Shown one piece after another: positions 38,701 to 60,672 of a stretch of DNA of 64,000 nucleotides. Positions within the stretch are counted from its first letter, which is position 1; every line of letters begins with the position of its first letter. The translations under genes and the position numbers were made by a program. The notes below the pieces were generated by a model. That model was not told the origin of the DNA. It did no database searches and saw nothing but the letters and a program-made list of their open reading frames with translations. The DNA comes from Whitmania pigra (taxonomy: Eukaryota > Annelida > Clitellata > Hirudinida > Haemopidae): assembly GCA_021613335.1 (NCBI GenBank), contig JAJTWR010000228.1:733501-797500 (forward strand), given 5' to 3'.

Positions 38701-41700
38701 CAGCAACCAAATAATCCAACTTCCTCTCAACAACATCACCCTAATGGGCAATGCTAGTTTTGATGACAAGGGCATTGTCAGTTACGAGTGGACCAAAGTC
38801 ACCAGTGACCTTGTCAACGACATGACGGTTTGTAGAAATTAGATTTGAAATTAAAAGTAGTTCTTTATTATTATTCTTGAATTATTGATATTATATTATA
38901 TTATTCATAGCATAAAAAATTATAGCCATTATAAATAGTTATTAATGGTAATTGCCTTCTCTAGGTATTTGGAAATGTTTAGTTTTGTTAAGGTTTAGGG
39001 CAATTTATAGATCATGAAATATAGTATATGAAAATGTAATTTGATTTGTGTTATTAATAATAGGGCGCAAGAACTCCTTTCCTTCAGCTCAGCAACTTAC
39101 AGGAGGGTGACTACATGTTCACTTTGACAGTGACGGATGCTTCGAACCAAATGGATAAGGCTGAGGTCCATGTCATCGTTAAGCCAGGTGTGTTTTTCTA
39201 GGTTCCATTGTTGTAGTAGGCCATAGTTTTGAGTGCCATTTACTTTGGGTGTTCAATTGCCTGCATTTGTTTCATTAGGTTGTATGAGTTAATAAGTAGT
39301 ATTGGAGATAACACAACATGAATACATGCGATCTTATTGTTATTATATGTCATTACAAATGAATTGGGTAATCAATCATGCTAAATGACATAATTTAATT
39401 TAAGATTATTTACCAAAAATAAATAGTCAACGGGTTTGAAATTTTTAGTACCGTTAAATGAAATTGACTTCACCGAATTTCCCTTAAATAACAATCTCAT
39501 TGTGTTCGTATCGGTGACCCGTCAAAATAGCCCAGCGACAAAATAGCCCCGTCAAAACATCCCTGTCAATGTATCTTTATAAAAAATATTTATATGCATG
39601 AAGACATTAACCGATAACTGATTTCAAATTTGATTAAATGAAATGAGTTTTATGTTTTGATGGTGCTATTATGACGGGGTGTCGTTCGCATCATTTCGTT
39701 CCTTTTGTTTTCACATTGCTTTGCTCTGCTTCTTGACTTCTTTTTTTGTGTTTCTGGCAGCAGGCTGTGGACTCTGCTCTAGTTGGTTGATAAATAAATA
39801 TGAGAATAACTAGTCAATAACTAATGAATAATTGTATGATTTCCATTTAACTTTTGGACTTTATATTTGAGGGCATCTTGCTTAATTTTTTGTTTGCTGT
39901 TTCATTTGAATGTTGTACATGCTTAAGTGAACACAATTGTCCTTTGATGATTTAAGAAGAAGATGATGATAATGATAATGTTAATCATGTTGATGTAACT
40001 ACTTTCCATATGCAGCATTTCACCATTCATGTTTTACCTTTAATTTTAGCCAAGAACCATCCACCAATGGCCAATGCAGGAGCCAATCAGACACTCTTTT
40101 TGCCGTTAGTTTCAGTTGACCTTGATGCATCCAATAGCACAGATGATAACAAGGTAGTCTCCTATCACTGGAAAGTTATCGAGTGAGTACATAGCGAATG
40201 TTTATTTGAAGGAACGAATGTGCTTATGGCTCTTTTTCTAAAAAGAGACTGAAAATTAATGGTTATTATGCCACTTAAAGTATGCAATTACAAGACAAAT
40301 GCAAGCTATCTTTAATGTAAGCTTATAATGTTTAGGCCATTAGGAGTTGAACGAGCGATTGATAAACTTCCTTTTACATGGGCATTGGTAGCTAAGGGAT
40401 TTAGTCTTTCAAAATAAAGCTCCATTAGGAGTTCAATTCTTATGAAGGGTTTCTATCACTTATTTTTAATTTCAACCTACAATATTGACTTAAGATCATC
40501 ACATCGATAAATTTATTATTGCATTGCAAAATTAAAATAAATGTCATTTGAAGTGGACCTGATAATCCAAGAATAGAAAATGCTGACCAATCACATGCCA
40601 AGTTACTAAATCCATCTGTGGGAATTTACATCCTGCAAGTTAAAGTTACAGATGAGATGGGACTGGAATCTTCTGATAATGTCTACATAACCATCAAACA
40701 GAGTAAGATGATGGCAAGACTAATGAAAATTATGAAATAAATTAATGAAAATTATGAAATTAGATAATATTCATATTACATAGAGATTATTGATCAATAT
40801 GTAAATGATAATTGAGTGAGATTGTAACATAGAATTTTGTTAACAACATTGTTTGTGAATATTTTTCATCAGATCAAAATGCTCCACCAGTGTCAAAAGC
40901 AGGAAGTAACATGGAAGTTGAGCTGAACCAGGGAAATGTAATCATAATAAATGGATCCTCTTCCTATGATGATAGAGGCATCAGCAAGTTTCTTTGGCTG
41001 AGAGACAACAAAAGTCCAGCTGCAGGGGTAATTGTCACTTAAACTAATTACTTTAAACACTTGAATGGAATGCTTATTACCTTGTATGTATAAATCAGTT
41101 GTCATATTGCTACTCACATGGGATTAATTGAGACCATTGAAAACGTAGATGAAGCAACAAGAGAGAAGAGTTTAATAAGATAATGCTGCAGGTTAAATTA
41201 AAAGTTAGCATCATTCAGAATTTAGATGGTAGGTCTTCCTAATCTATGACGTGACGCACAGGGGATGATCACAAATAAATTCATGTGCTGTCTGGGTATC
41301 GGAGCAAGAAATTGACTATCAAACATTTCAAAACTTATATTCTAGTGATGGTGAACTAATGGATGGCATTGTGGTTACATTGTGTTTAAATGTATTTAAG
41401 TTTTCATGGATTACATAGCAAAAAAAATTAAAATTTTGAAATTTGAAACTTGTGAAACTTTCTTATCTTTTTGTTAATGTTTTGTCAATGGACCTGCCCT
41501 TGGTTTTCTTGAGTAATAATCCTTAAAATGTCATCACCTTAAAAGTAACCCAGGTGTTGAAAATATGCTGATTTATTCTCACCTTAGTGCATATTATTTG
41601 AAGAAAGTTTCACCTTACATGTATCACTATTTATTAATTCATAATTGTTACTCACTCGAATTTCATCCTAGATTGCCATTAAAAACTCTGACCATACCCC

Positions 41701-44700
41701 TGTGCTTCAATTGGTTGACCTTGTGAAAGGTCAGTACTTGTGGACTTTAGAAGTCACTGATGTTGAGGGCCTCTCAGACAAGAGTCAAATGACATTAACT
41801 GTAAAAGGAGGTTTGTTTTTGGTTTTCTCAGGCAGTCATATCTTTTGAATTAGAACATTTATAATGGCAGGCAAACCAAATTAACTTAATGCTTAGGAAC
41901 ACAATGCAAGTAAACTTCATCAACCATCAAATGAATTTTAAAACATTACTTTAAGTCATTTTCTACAGATGTCATGTCAGTCTTGTTACCAGAAATTCGG
42001 TGTAGTCACAACAGTTTTACTATTACATACATTTACCTTCAAATTTTTTTTTGAGAGTAATTATGTAGATATGTAAAATTATATTACTCTCACAAACACT
42101 TTGTTTGACAGACTCAAAAGAAGATTATTTAGTTAGACTGGTGCTGGGTGTTGATGCAGAGATGTTTACTGGGCTTTACAAGGCTAACATTTTATTATTG
42201 TTTTGTGGTTATTATTATTAATATATTGTTTTTATTATTATTATTATTATTAATTTACACAGATAATTTGATCTGCATTTACTAAATTAATTAATAAGGT
42301 TAAATTTCTTTAACAAGCAGTTTCTTAGTTCTCAATAATAACAAGAGACACATTGATGGCTAATTATAAATGTTTAAATTGTTGTTGAATAGGATGCCCT
42401 GCAGAGCCACCTGGAGGATCTTGTGAAAAAAGGTCTTGAAGCCCCTGAAAGCAGGGTAACACTGAGGAGATTAGGTCAGGACCCAGTTACTGGAAGGTGT
42501 ACCCAATTTTACAATTATTATTAATGTTGTTGGAGTATAATTGTTATCATAATAATAATAATTATTATTATATTTATTAGTATTATCGTTACTGTTATTA
42601 AGCTTTTTATTGGTGCTATTAAATAAACATGTTGATATGCAGACAGATTTTAATTATGGGTTAGGGTTATTATAGTCATAATTATTTATTAAAACCTGTT
42701 TAGAAAAGTTTTCTTCCTTTTGTTCTTTCACTTTTTCCCAAACTTGCCACTTAAAAATTTTGTATTTATAGCATTGTATTTCATAACATTATATTTGAGC
42801 TGGTAAAGTAAGGGGAAGATGCATTTGCATGTGTACATGTAGTCATGGATACTCGTTTTAAAGGCATAAAAATGAATTTAGTTATTACTATGCATAATGC
42901 TTGATTGCATAATTACAGTTTCATCACTACTTTTATTACTACTTTATTAAAATATTTTAAACTATTGTAATAAATTTTCATCTGCGAACAGGACCGTCAT
43001 TGACTTCTATGCAGAGTCCCGTGACAAAGGCCTCTGGACACTCCAAGGAAGTGATGAAGTGGAGAACATCCTCAAGTTTGAACTCGTGACCGGCTTTTCC
43101 AACATCCTGGAGTTCCCGATCGTCGACATATTCGCCGTCGGTCGGTACAAGCGTAAAATAAATTGTAGTGCGATCACATTGTAATTGTAAAGTCACACTT
43201 CTTGTGTAGTGAGTGACACGAGTCTGTTGAGCTCTTGTTTTAAGTATGCTAACAGTTTATAATAAAATATATTATTATATGTTATTGAATGTAATTACTT
43301 AAAAATAATATTGCTTGTCGTTACCCACTATTAGCTCTCTTGTGATGGCATCATCTTTATTATTTGACTCGTTGAACCTTATACCGTTGCTTTCAAATGT
43401 TCTCAGTGTGCCACCGGAATTGTTCAGGTCATGGAAAGTGTAACCAGGTGACTAGGAAATGCACGTGCGACACGTTTTGGACTGCAAACTGGTTTAAGGC
43501 CAATTTTGGCTCCAGGGAAACCAATTGCGGTGAATATTTACAATAATGAGCTATTACTTTTATTAGATGATAATTGCATCCACAATAATAACGATATTAA
43601 TGTGTAAAACCAAAAATCTCATTACAAAATAATGTATGCTGATATAATTATTTTTAAATAATAAAGTTTTTTTCAGATAATTTGAAATCATTGTCATAGA
43701 TTGATAGGATATTCACCATATAAGTTTTTGTGTACGCGTCACTCTTTTCCTTATTTTATACACTATTTCATCTTCTATTTACTTTGCCTAGGTATCATAT
43801 TGTTAACCTCAAAGAAAGTATAATCAATTGTTTTTCGATATATCAAAATTAATTATTTCATGGCTTTAAATTGTTGCATGTAGGAGTTGTAAGAATATTA
43901 TAACATTGTTGCTGTGCATTACCAAATGCTAGAGTTGCTGTCAGAGTACTCTATTCTAATTATTTTCTAATTAGAGCTGCCCAAATATTAATATAATCAA
44001 TAGAAAGGAAGAGAAATAGTTCATAATTAATAAAACATTAATCAAATCATCCACAGAAGTTTAATTTTTCATTGACCTGTTTGCATGTCCCTCAAGATTG
44101 GAGTGTCCTTTATGTCATCATAGTAGTCACCCTGATCATCATCGTTGCCTCTTTTCTCCTCTGGTACATCATTTATGCCATAAAAAAAAGATTCAATGGG
44201 AAATGCCAGACAGCCAGAAGCCAGGGACCAATCAAGAAACGACATCGCTACACGTTGTTGGATGAGACCTCCAATGGCATCAAGGCCAATGGTGATGCAT
44301 CTCATTATTCTGACAAAGGTGGATAATTTAAATCTATTGGTTATCTTCTAGTTGAGATTAGTCATGATATTATATTAAACAGTGTATTAGTTTATTGTAG
44401 ATTATTTTTGTATTTAAAATCTGAAATTATGTTCATTGGTACACCTGCTCGCCTCAAAACTCTGTTGCCTGCTTTTTCCATAAAAGTTGCAGGCTCCCTC
44501 CTTCCTTACTCTACTACCCTCGAACTCCTCGGTTTTCGATTCGCACCTCACCTTTAAAGAACATTCCGCCTCCATCGTCAAATCCTGCAATCACCTCATC
44601 TGGGCAATCCGGCACATCCGTCTGCTACTTTCCATTGATACAACTTCTGCTTTTGCACGCAGCCTAGTTCTCTCTCCTCCAGACTATTGCAATTCCCTTC

Positions 44701-45404
44701 TTTATGGTACATCTGCCTCTTTAATATATTCCTTGCCAAAACAAGCTTGCTCTTCTCAACCCTATCCTCAATAGTACGAACTGCCTGAAGCAATTGCATA
44801 GTTTGCCAATTTGCAGTCATATAACTTCAAAATTGCCCTCATGACATATCACACTCTTGTTACATCCAGCCCACATTATATCCATCACCTTATAGATTGC
44901 TGTCACAAACCTGGTCTTTGTTCATCTTGCATCATTCATCCTAATCAACCAGTGAATAGGTCATCACTCTGACTGGCTTGCTAACACAATGCATCACGAA
45001 TTTTGCTATCGCTGCTGCAGGAATGAATGCAACCTAATCGGCCAACCTTCAAGCCAAAACATATTATAATTGAATACTTTTTGTGGATCTTAAATTTTAT
45101 TGGCCCGAAACTAGTTTAACACTGATAAAATAACTTATTACTTTTTTTGTGATGATAGCTTTACTCATTTCTAGGACTCAAGTCTCACAAAGTGCTTGAT
45201 GATCTATCAGATTCAGGCAGTAGCAGTGAAGACATGATATTCCTTAGGCCATCTAATGAGCATCAGCTTCGAACAATCCACAGAAAAAAGTGTAATGTCG
45301 GTAAAAAACGTTTACAGGAAGTTGGGGTTTTATCTCCGCCTGACATTAAAGAACAAGAATGGCTCAGATCATCTCAACAAGATATGACTGGTCAATTTTC
45401 TTGA
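35733..45404 (+). CDS. KIAA0319: KIAA0319/KIAA0319L homologue, PKD-repeat membrane glycoprotein
   Basis: Type I membrane protein; the human paralogues are linked to neuronal migration/dyslexia and to AAV entry. 21 exons, phase-consistent, 970 residues: 35733-35802, 35874-36302, 36744-36806 (start uncertain), 37374-37481, 37548-37645, 37706-37793, 37857-37946, 38101-38245, 38303-38367, 38670-38827, 39064-39187, 40050-40182, 40554-40702, 40873-41027, 41672-41810, 42112-42182, 42393-42496, 42992-43140, 43407-43529, 44097-44318, 45175-45404. Order: signal peptide (1-25), MANSC Cys module (35-120), five PKD domains (about 187-671, with DDDKIVSYKWELISGP and similar), a spacer, a Cys-rich EGF-like module (CHRNCSGHGKC), TM helix (824-849, starting DWSVLYVIIVV as in human), cytoplasmic tail with YTLLDETS. 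The exon after YK uses a GC donor at 42183. Introns hold a MITE-like element and a LINE remnant. Confidence 0.93.
39505..39691. mobile_element. MITE-like element with terminal inverted repeats
   Basis: A 173-base unit, 39512-39684, starts CGGTGACCCGTCAAAATAGC and ends GCTATTATGACGGGGTGTCG; the ends are imperfect inverted repeats sharing CCCGTCA-AATAGC. It is flanked by TTCGTAT (39505-39511) and TTCGCAT (39685-39691), a 7-base direct repeat with one mismatch. Near the left end GACAAAATAGCCCCGTCAAAA repeats the terminal motif. No coding capacity. It lies in the KIAA0319 intron between 39187 and 40050. Superfamily unknown. Confidence 0.6.
42236..42257. repeat. Short ATT run in a KIAA0319 intron
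   Basis: Seven ATT units in the intron that begins with the GC donor. Confidence 0.8.
44466..45010 (+). mobile_element. Decayed LINE ORF2 fragment (CR1/L2-like)
   Basis: One plus-strand frame, interrupted by stops, reads DSHLTFKEHSASIVKSC, AIRHIRLLL, DYCNSLLYGTSASL and NFKIALMTYHTL. These match the order of motifs in the C-terminal part of CR1/L2-type RT proteins. It differs from both other LINE pieces in the window. It lies in the last intron of KIAA0319, in the same orientation as the gene. Confidence 0.78.
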
Positions 45405-48131
45405 TTTGATTTTTCTATGCTTGATGAACTAAAAGTAATTGCATAATTGACAGTTAAATTTTACCACATTGTAATTATATGTATATATTATAATGTGATC
45501 TTCAAGTCACTGTAAAGCACATATGATAATTACATTGTATGATTCTGGTCACAAGGACACCCATGCTATGTGATTGTGTTTTTAAAAAATGAGCCTGTGC
45601 ATCCCTTCCCACATAGAGCTTTTAAAGTGAACCCATTGCTGAGTAAAGTTGCAATTCCTGGCACGTTTAGTGCAGTTCAAACTGTTCAATTCATTTATGT
45701 GATGCTATTCATTCCAGAATGTCCCAAATATTTTGCAATTTGATCAACCTGGATTAAAAGCCTATTTCTCTACCCTAGTAGTCTCTAACCCTAGTTTTAT
45801 ACCATTTAACAATATTAATCCTTTAAGACTACCTAACAACCATAGTCTTGTTTATAAATTTATAATTTGCCATTATGAGTTGATTTGTGTGATTTCAAGT
45901 TTTATCCACACATTACTGACTGGCCATAGTTTTGTTGATTGCTCATGAGAAATGTGATATTTCAAAAGAATTTGTTTAATTTGTGTGGAAGCTGCCCAAA
46001 ATTTATTTTTGAAATTTGAGCGGAGGGGTTCCTTTTTAATCTCGTCCATTAATTCTGGCGCTCGTAGCTCAAGCCAAGTTTTGATTGATTGGGTTGCGGC
46101 CATCTCGTCTTTCGTGATTGATCTTCAAATCAATCGTCGGGCCCGCCCGCTGGGCTCCGCTATTTTTAAGTCGTTTCTGTCGAATATTCGCTATGCTTTT
46201 CTTTCCGCTTGCTGACCCATTAAAATGTTAACTACATAACTTACTTTATTTACCATCATTAAGAGAGTTCAAAATATGACAGCAACGAGAAAAATTGACA
46301 TAAACCAATGGAGAAGGTCTAATTTGAAATAGGGCGTGATGGTGCTCTCGGAATCTGAAAGCGTGGTGGCGTCTAGCTGCTTGTGAGGTGCGGTAGCCCT
46401 TAGGGGCTGCGTTGCATCTCGATCGTGCCAAGCAAAATTCACAAATGTCCGGAAAGAATAAGTCTGAGAACAAACGTAATGACACGACGTCAGGACTGGG
46501 AACATTATCGTACAAAATAATTTAAACATTTACAAATAGTTAATTAATAAGCAAAAAATATGTAGAACTGAAAACTGAATGAAACAACTAGTTCGCTCGG
46601 AGATAGAATTCTTCAATCAAGTGATTGTTAAGTAGACGAGACTATAACATTTCAGCGCCAAACGGTAAACAGTGTCGTCCATATTCTCGATCGCGGGGAG
46701 AGCGGGAAGTCATATTATTCTGGAAGCACAATAAAGCATCCAGATCAATTCTGAAATGATTGATGTATAATGCGTTTGACCTCCTAGCGAAATTTTTGCG
46801 TGTCGGATAAGCGCGGACGGTCGATTCATGAGAAAAAAGGTTTCAGTATTTGGTATTATTACGTTTGTTTATATTTCTATGCGCGTGCGCCGATATTGCA
46901 TGAGCGGCGATGGAGTCCGATTGGCCGGGAATGATGGATTGATTAATGGGATGATTAAATGTATGATGGATCGCTTAAATATACAAACTGAGCTCGCAAA
47001 AACAAACACAAATGAATTAATCAAAAACAGCTTTGATTAGAAACGCGACCCGACCAGTACGGACGACGACGCCACGGATAAATATAATATGCATTCGAGA
47101 AATAATATGGCTGTATGAATAATTTAAAAATTCATTTAAGTATAAAACTTAACTTTTTATCTTCAAAAGATATGAAATTAATCACTGCTGAACGATAAAA
47201 TCAGAGCGGCGACAAAATGAGAAAATTGAAGACTTGGCCAAATCTTGTCCAACAAGCGTCGCATAAATGAACAAAATCGTAGAATAAACAATTCCTTAAA
47301 AATTGCAGCTAATAACTTATTGAACGATCACGAACAAAAAATTAAACACTTAAGAAATTGACAGAAATAGTGAACACTAAAGGATAATATGCAAACTTAT
47401 TTATAACATAAAATTTATAAAGAAGTAACAAGAAAACAACAAGCCTCTTTAAAGAAATGAAGGTCCAGAAAACGCCTTCAAACTCTAATTCAGCTCAGAA
47501 TTTGACAGGTTGAACTTTAAAGCTTAAAGAACACATAGGTAACACAAAATCACTTGCATAAAAAGATGGAGAACGAAGTTTTGTTAAAAAGAAAAAGAAA
47601 TAGGCTAAAAAAACCATTGTCGCAAAGACGCTGTTAGCAAAATATTTTCGTGGGAATGGATCGTGGCTAGGAGCGAGCAGAAAGATATCCTTGAAATATA
47701 TTTGAGCTTCGCAAATTGACATCCAAAAATAGCTATAATTAATTAAAATACAAGACATAAAGTAAAACAAAACGTTCAAAGTCAGCATTAGGAATTTTGC
47801 ATAGAGGGCTGAGAGAAATGTGATCAAATTGATCTGGGGTAACAAAGAGATCCGTGATGATCCATGGAATATTTCAAATGATAATTTAAAAAAAAAACAT
47901 GGAAAACGGTATAAAAACGTATACAACTTGATCTGGGAATATTTGATGAGATGTTTTGATGTAGGGAAGAATTTATCTTTCCACCTGAGACCCTTTCCCA
48001 TGAACTAAATTTTCTTTGACAGGTCCACAAAAGTTCGTTTAATGTAGAATGTGTAAGACAATGGTAATTAACACTTTCATAAACCAAACGGATGCCATCC
48101 TACTTTCTGATGATCTGGTATTGGCGAAGTA
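45405..48131. other. Intergenic region between KIAA0319 and hunchback
   Basis: The genes converge here. Positions 46010-46520 and 46610-46930 are relatively GC-rich but contain no exon I recognise. A 168-codon minus-strand frame at 47495-48001 lies in the probable hunchback 3' UTR. It is a run of F, L, Y, I and S as expected of T-rich DNA, so I do not call it a gene. Confidence 0.45.
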
Positions 48132-55932
<7,801 letters not shown>

Positions 55933-56596
55933 CTTTGGAGACAATTTACAATTTTACAATTTATTTATATTGTCAGTGCACAAAATGATTGCATGTGGAG
56001 GATATGTAGGCACTATAAGTTATAAGTTATGTATAAGTAATAAGTTATAAGTTATGTATAAGTTATAAGTTATACAACAAGCAATCCGAGTATATAAGTT
56101 CTTCCAATTGGGTGAGCGGGATAAAGAACAATTTAGGAAACGATAATTTTCCAGTCAAAAAATTAATTCAATACGACTGTCGGAAAAGGTAGATGGAGAC
56201 AATTAAATGTAAAATAAATACATTTTATATTAAATATAATTAAATATTAAATAAATACATATTATATTTGTTTTCGTATAAATGCCTTTTGAAATTCAAA
56301 GGGCAATTTTATGACAATATGGGAATGGTTACCTTAGCAACGGGTTACGTAGAGCTTGATAGTGATGGTAGCGAATGCGATTTTTTGACAAATGTAAGTT
56401 TTAAGCTCAAAATTTCAGTTTTAGGTTCGTCATCACAAAGTTGTTACTGTAAATGTGTTATTCATACAATGTTCATATTAGTTATTAGCACTCGTCATCG
56501 TCATCATTGTTCTTGTCATCGCAGTAGTTCATCATCACAGACATTAGCATCAGAAGTTTTTCCGTGAGTATCGTTCGACGGTGAGAGTTGTTTACA

Positions 56597-56597
<1 letters not shown>
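55933..56597. other. Flank or intron upstream of the probable hunchback 5' exon
   Basis: A short ATAAGTTATAAGTTATGT repeat lies at about 56018-56076. The hunchback start codon may lie here or farther upstream; I could not find a small ATG exon with a matching donor. Confidence 0.4.
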
Positions 56598-56663
<66 letters not shown>

Positions 56664-56701
56664 CGACAACGACGACGACGATGATGATGATGATGATGAT
56701 A
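56598..56701. repeat. ATG microsatellite
   Basis: About 34 GAT/GAC units, read as poly-Asp on the plus strand by chance. Confidence 0.95.
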
Positions 56702-57983
56702 CCTACGGCATAAGCGATCTTGATAATGGTTGTGATGAGAGATTTGAATTTGAAATCTCAGGCAGGAAGGAAGTCAGTCATTTGTTTGTACGAGAGGAGC
56801 GCAGTAGGTCGAGTGTGGGAATTTACAAGTGTTCTAAAAATAGCCAAATGCTCCAAAAATAACCACTCGATCTCGACGACCGTTGGACCATCCGCGACGG
56901 TCAAAAAGGGCTTTCAGTGGTGATGGTGGTTGTGGTTATGATTGTGGTTATGATTATGATATGCAGATGATTAGGTCAATGAGAACTAACCAGACATAAT
57001 AATATTTGCCATGCATTCAATTTATTCAACAAAAAAAAATCTTAATCCATTATTTTTTAAGGGATGTGCCTGCAATCGTAGTTCCTTTATTTATTAATTA
57101 ATTTCAGACACTCTAACGAATTTTCAAACTTTGTGAATTTCTTCATGTAGTTATTTATTGCAATTGTTAATTTTTTAATCAATAGTATTAATGGTATATT
57201 AAAGGGTTTAAAGTTAATCTTTAAGAACTTAATTTGGAAGACAACAACATTCTGTGAACTGTGACTTCCTTTGATTGAAAGAATGATGCAAATAAATATT
57301 TATTTATAAATATTAACTTATTAATTTATTTATAAATATTTTAATTTATAATTTGAAAACATTCGAATGATGATTTTGATGGACACTCATTATTTACAAG
57401 CGTTTGATTTGAAACGAACAGACTTTTAAGCAAATAAATGTCCATGTGGGAGACCAATCCAATTTCACCGTTTACAATACTTTAGTAACGACTCAATACA
57501 TGATATTGATGTTGACTCAATATTTTCCCATCACTGCCACATAACAGGGCCAATTAATAATAATCAGCAGCTAACATAATCTATTCGTCTTAAAGTGATG
57601 TGAATGCGTTATAACTAAGAATCATCAGATGGATATTATATTATTATTTGTAAATATTCTTATTTGATTATGTTTTTAATGTTTTATGCTTATTATCGCA
57701 TTATATCAGAATACATACATATATTTATATAAACATACATCATAAATTACACTGCATCACATTATACGATATTACATTGCATTGTACGACAATTTATTAC
57801 ATTATATGACATTTTTTACATTAGTTATCTCCATTATTAACATCCATCAGCTCATAGTTATATCTACCATCAGCGTTAGGGCTTTAACAGGTTTTCTAAG
57901 CTATGTTGTTAATGAATAATTAAGTAAATAAATTTTACTTCAAAATTTAAAAACGAAAAACATTGATTATCATTATCAACATC
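56702..57983. other. Non-coding AT-rich region
   Basis: No exon, RNA gene or repeat of note. Confidence 0.4.
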
Positions 57984-58172
<189 letters not shown>

Positions 58173-58692
58173 ATTATTACTTTAACGAAAATAATGGCAG
58201 AGGAATCCATACAGGTGAAATAGAAATATAGGTCAAAACTTTGAGACAGATAGGAGGGTCTCTTCGAACAAAATGCGCATATTTGATGATTATCATTATT
58301 GTTTTAAAAGTTTATTATTGTTATTATTATTATTATTTTATTATAATATATTGATATTTGAGAAATATTTTTGATGGAAAATGCAAATAAATGCTACTTT
58401 AAACCTGCGATTATCATGTAACCCATTACATGACGCAATCCACGCGATCAACAATCAATTCCAACAACATCAATTTGCCCACCTCCCCCCACTTTTATTT
58501 GCATCTCTCTTGTATCGAGTATATTTGTATTTTCTCTCGTCGACTACGTTTGTATTTTGTCTCACGCTGACGATTGGACGGCATTCGACCTAGATAATCT
58601 ATTTTAAGATTTCTGACCTTGATTTCAAAACCTTTTCAACGAGTTGAAAACTCGATACGACGAAGACAGCGACGATGAAGGTTTTAGTGAAG

Positions 58693-58722
58693 ACATGATG
58701 ATGATGATGATGATGATGATGA
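58693..58722. repeat. ATG microsatellite
   Basis: Ten ATG units. Confidence 0.95.
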
Positions 58723-58862
58723 TCGTGAAGGTCGCTGTGAACGATGTCGTGGTTTTGTGGGTGGTCGTGGTTATGGTTGTGATGACGGCGGATTGTGGTT
58801 ATGACGACGTTGATCATGATAATGATTTTATCGCATCATCTGGGGTCACAGAAGATGCTGTG

Positions 58863-58919
58863 ATTGGAATAACAGTCCAATCGGTGAATGTCACGTGATC
58901 CAATGACGGTATGACGTCA
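58863..58919. promoter_or_regulatory. Dense CCAAT / E-box / CRE cluster
   Basis: In 57 bases: ATTGG at 58863-58867, CCAAT at 58877-58881, CACGTG at 58892-58897, CCAAT at 58900-58904 and a perfect CRE, TGACGTCA, at 58912-58919. Such packing is typical of proximal promoters. The nearest candidate on the minus strand is hunchback, about 3 kb away. A plus-strand 18-codon ORF starts with ATG at 58932. The target gene is unproven. Confidence 0.45.
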
Positions 58920-59039
58920 GCGTTTGCAAACATGAACGATAGAAAAGAGATGCTTGAAATTCTTCTGCTTTTGACAACCGATACGTGACGAAATAAAATA
59001 TAATATTAATAAAAACACTAATAATAATAACATTAATAT

Positions 59040-60060
<1,021 letters not shown>

Positions 60061-60140
60061 GCGAGTGCAGTACGCAATGTACTTGCCCACTTCTGAGGAG
60101 TAAAAGACATTTCTTGGAACTGCGCCTTGGTCTCCTCTTT

Positions 60141-60365
60141 GGTATTCAAGCTAATATATTCTAATTAATATTAGTTTCACTATTGTTATTAACTAACTAA
60201 TATATTAGGTATTCAAGCTAATATATTCTAATAAATATTAGTTTAACTATTATTATTATTAGCTAACTTATGTATTAAGTATTCAAGCTAATAATATTCT
60301 AATTAATATTAGTTTAACTATTATTATTAACTAATATATTAGGTATTCAAGCTAATAATATTCTT
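60141..60365. repeat. Tandem repeat of about 65-70 bases, three and a half units
   Basis: Each unit starts GTATTCAAGCTAATA and includes ATTAATATTAGTTT and a TTATTA run. Unit starts are near 60142, 60209 and 60277, with a partial unit at about 60341. Confidence 0.9.
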
Positions 60366-60471
60366 TTAATTATGGCCTCAGTATCTGTTTTAAGCATGCG
60401 TTCAATTATTTTCAAATCTTAAAAGATTTCATGAAAACATGTGTTGTGTTATTGTGTTTAAAAGCTCATCG

Positions 60472-60622
60472 ATACATACATACATACATACATACATACA
60501 TACATACATACATACATACACATACATACATACATACATACATACATACATACATACATACATACATACATACATACATACATACATACATACATACATA
60601 CATACATACATACATACATACA

Positions 60623-60654
<32 letters not shown>

Positions 60655-60672
60655 CATACATACATACATACA
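60472..60672. repeat. CATA tetranucleotide microsatellite
   Basis: About 50 CATA units with two dinucleotide interruptions. It reads as long Y/I/H/T or M/Y/V/C frames on the two strands by chance. Confidence 0.97.

Noticed and set aside
46246..46529. Two overlapping minus-strand frames of about 88 codons in a GC-rich patch
   Set aside because: No recognisable family; both frames look equally coding-like, so neither is supported.
47495..48001. 168-codon minus-strand frame after hunchback
   Set aside because: Composition (F, L, Y, S, I) is that of T-rich 3' UTR; no domain or splice support.
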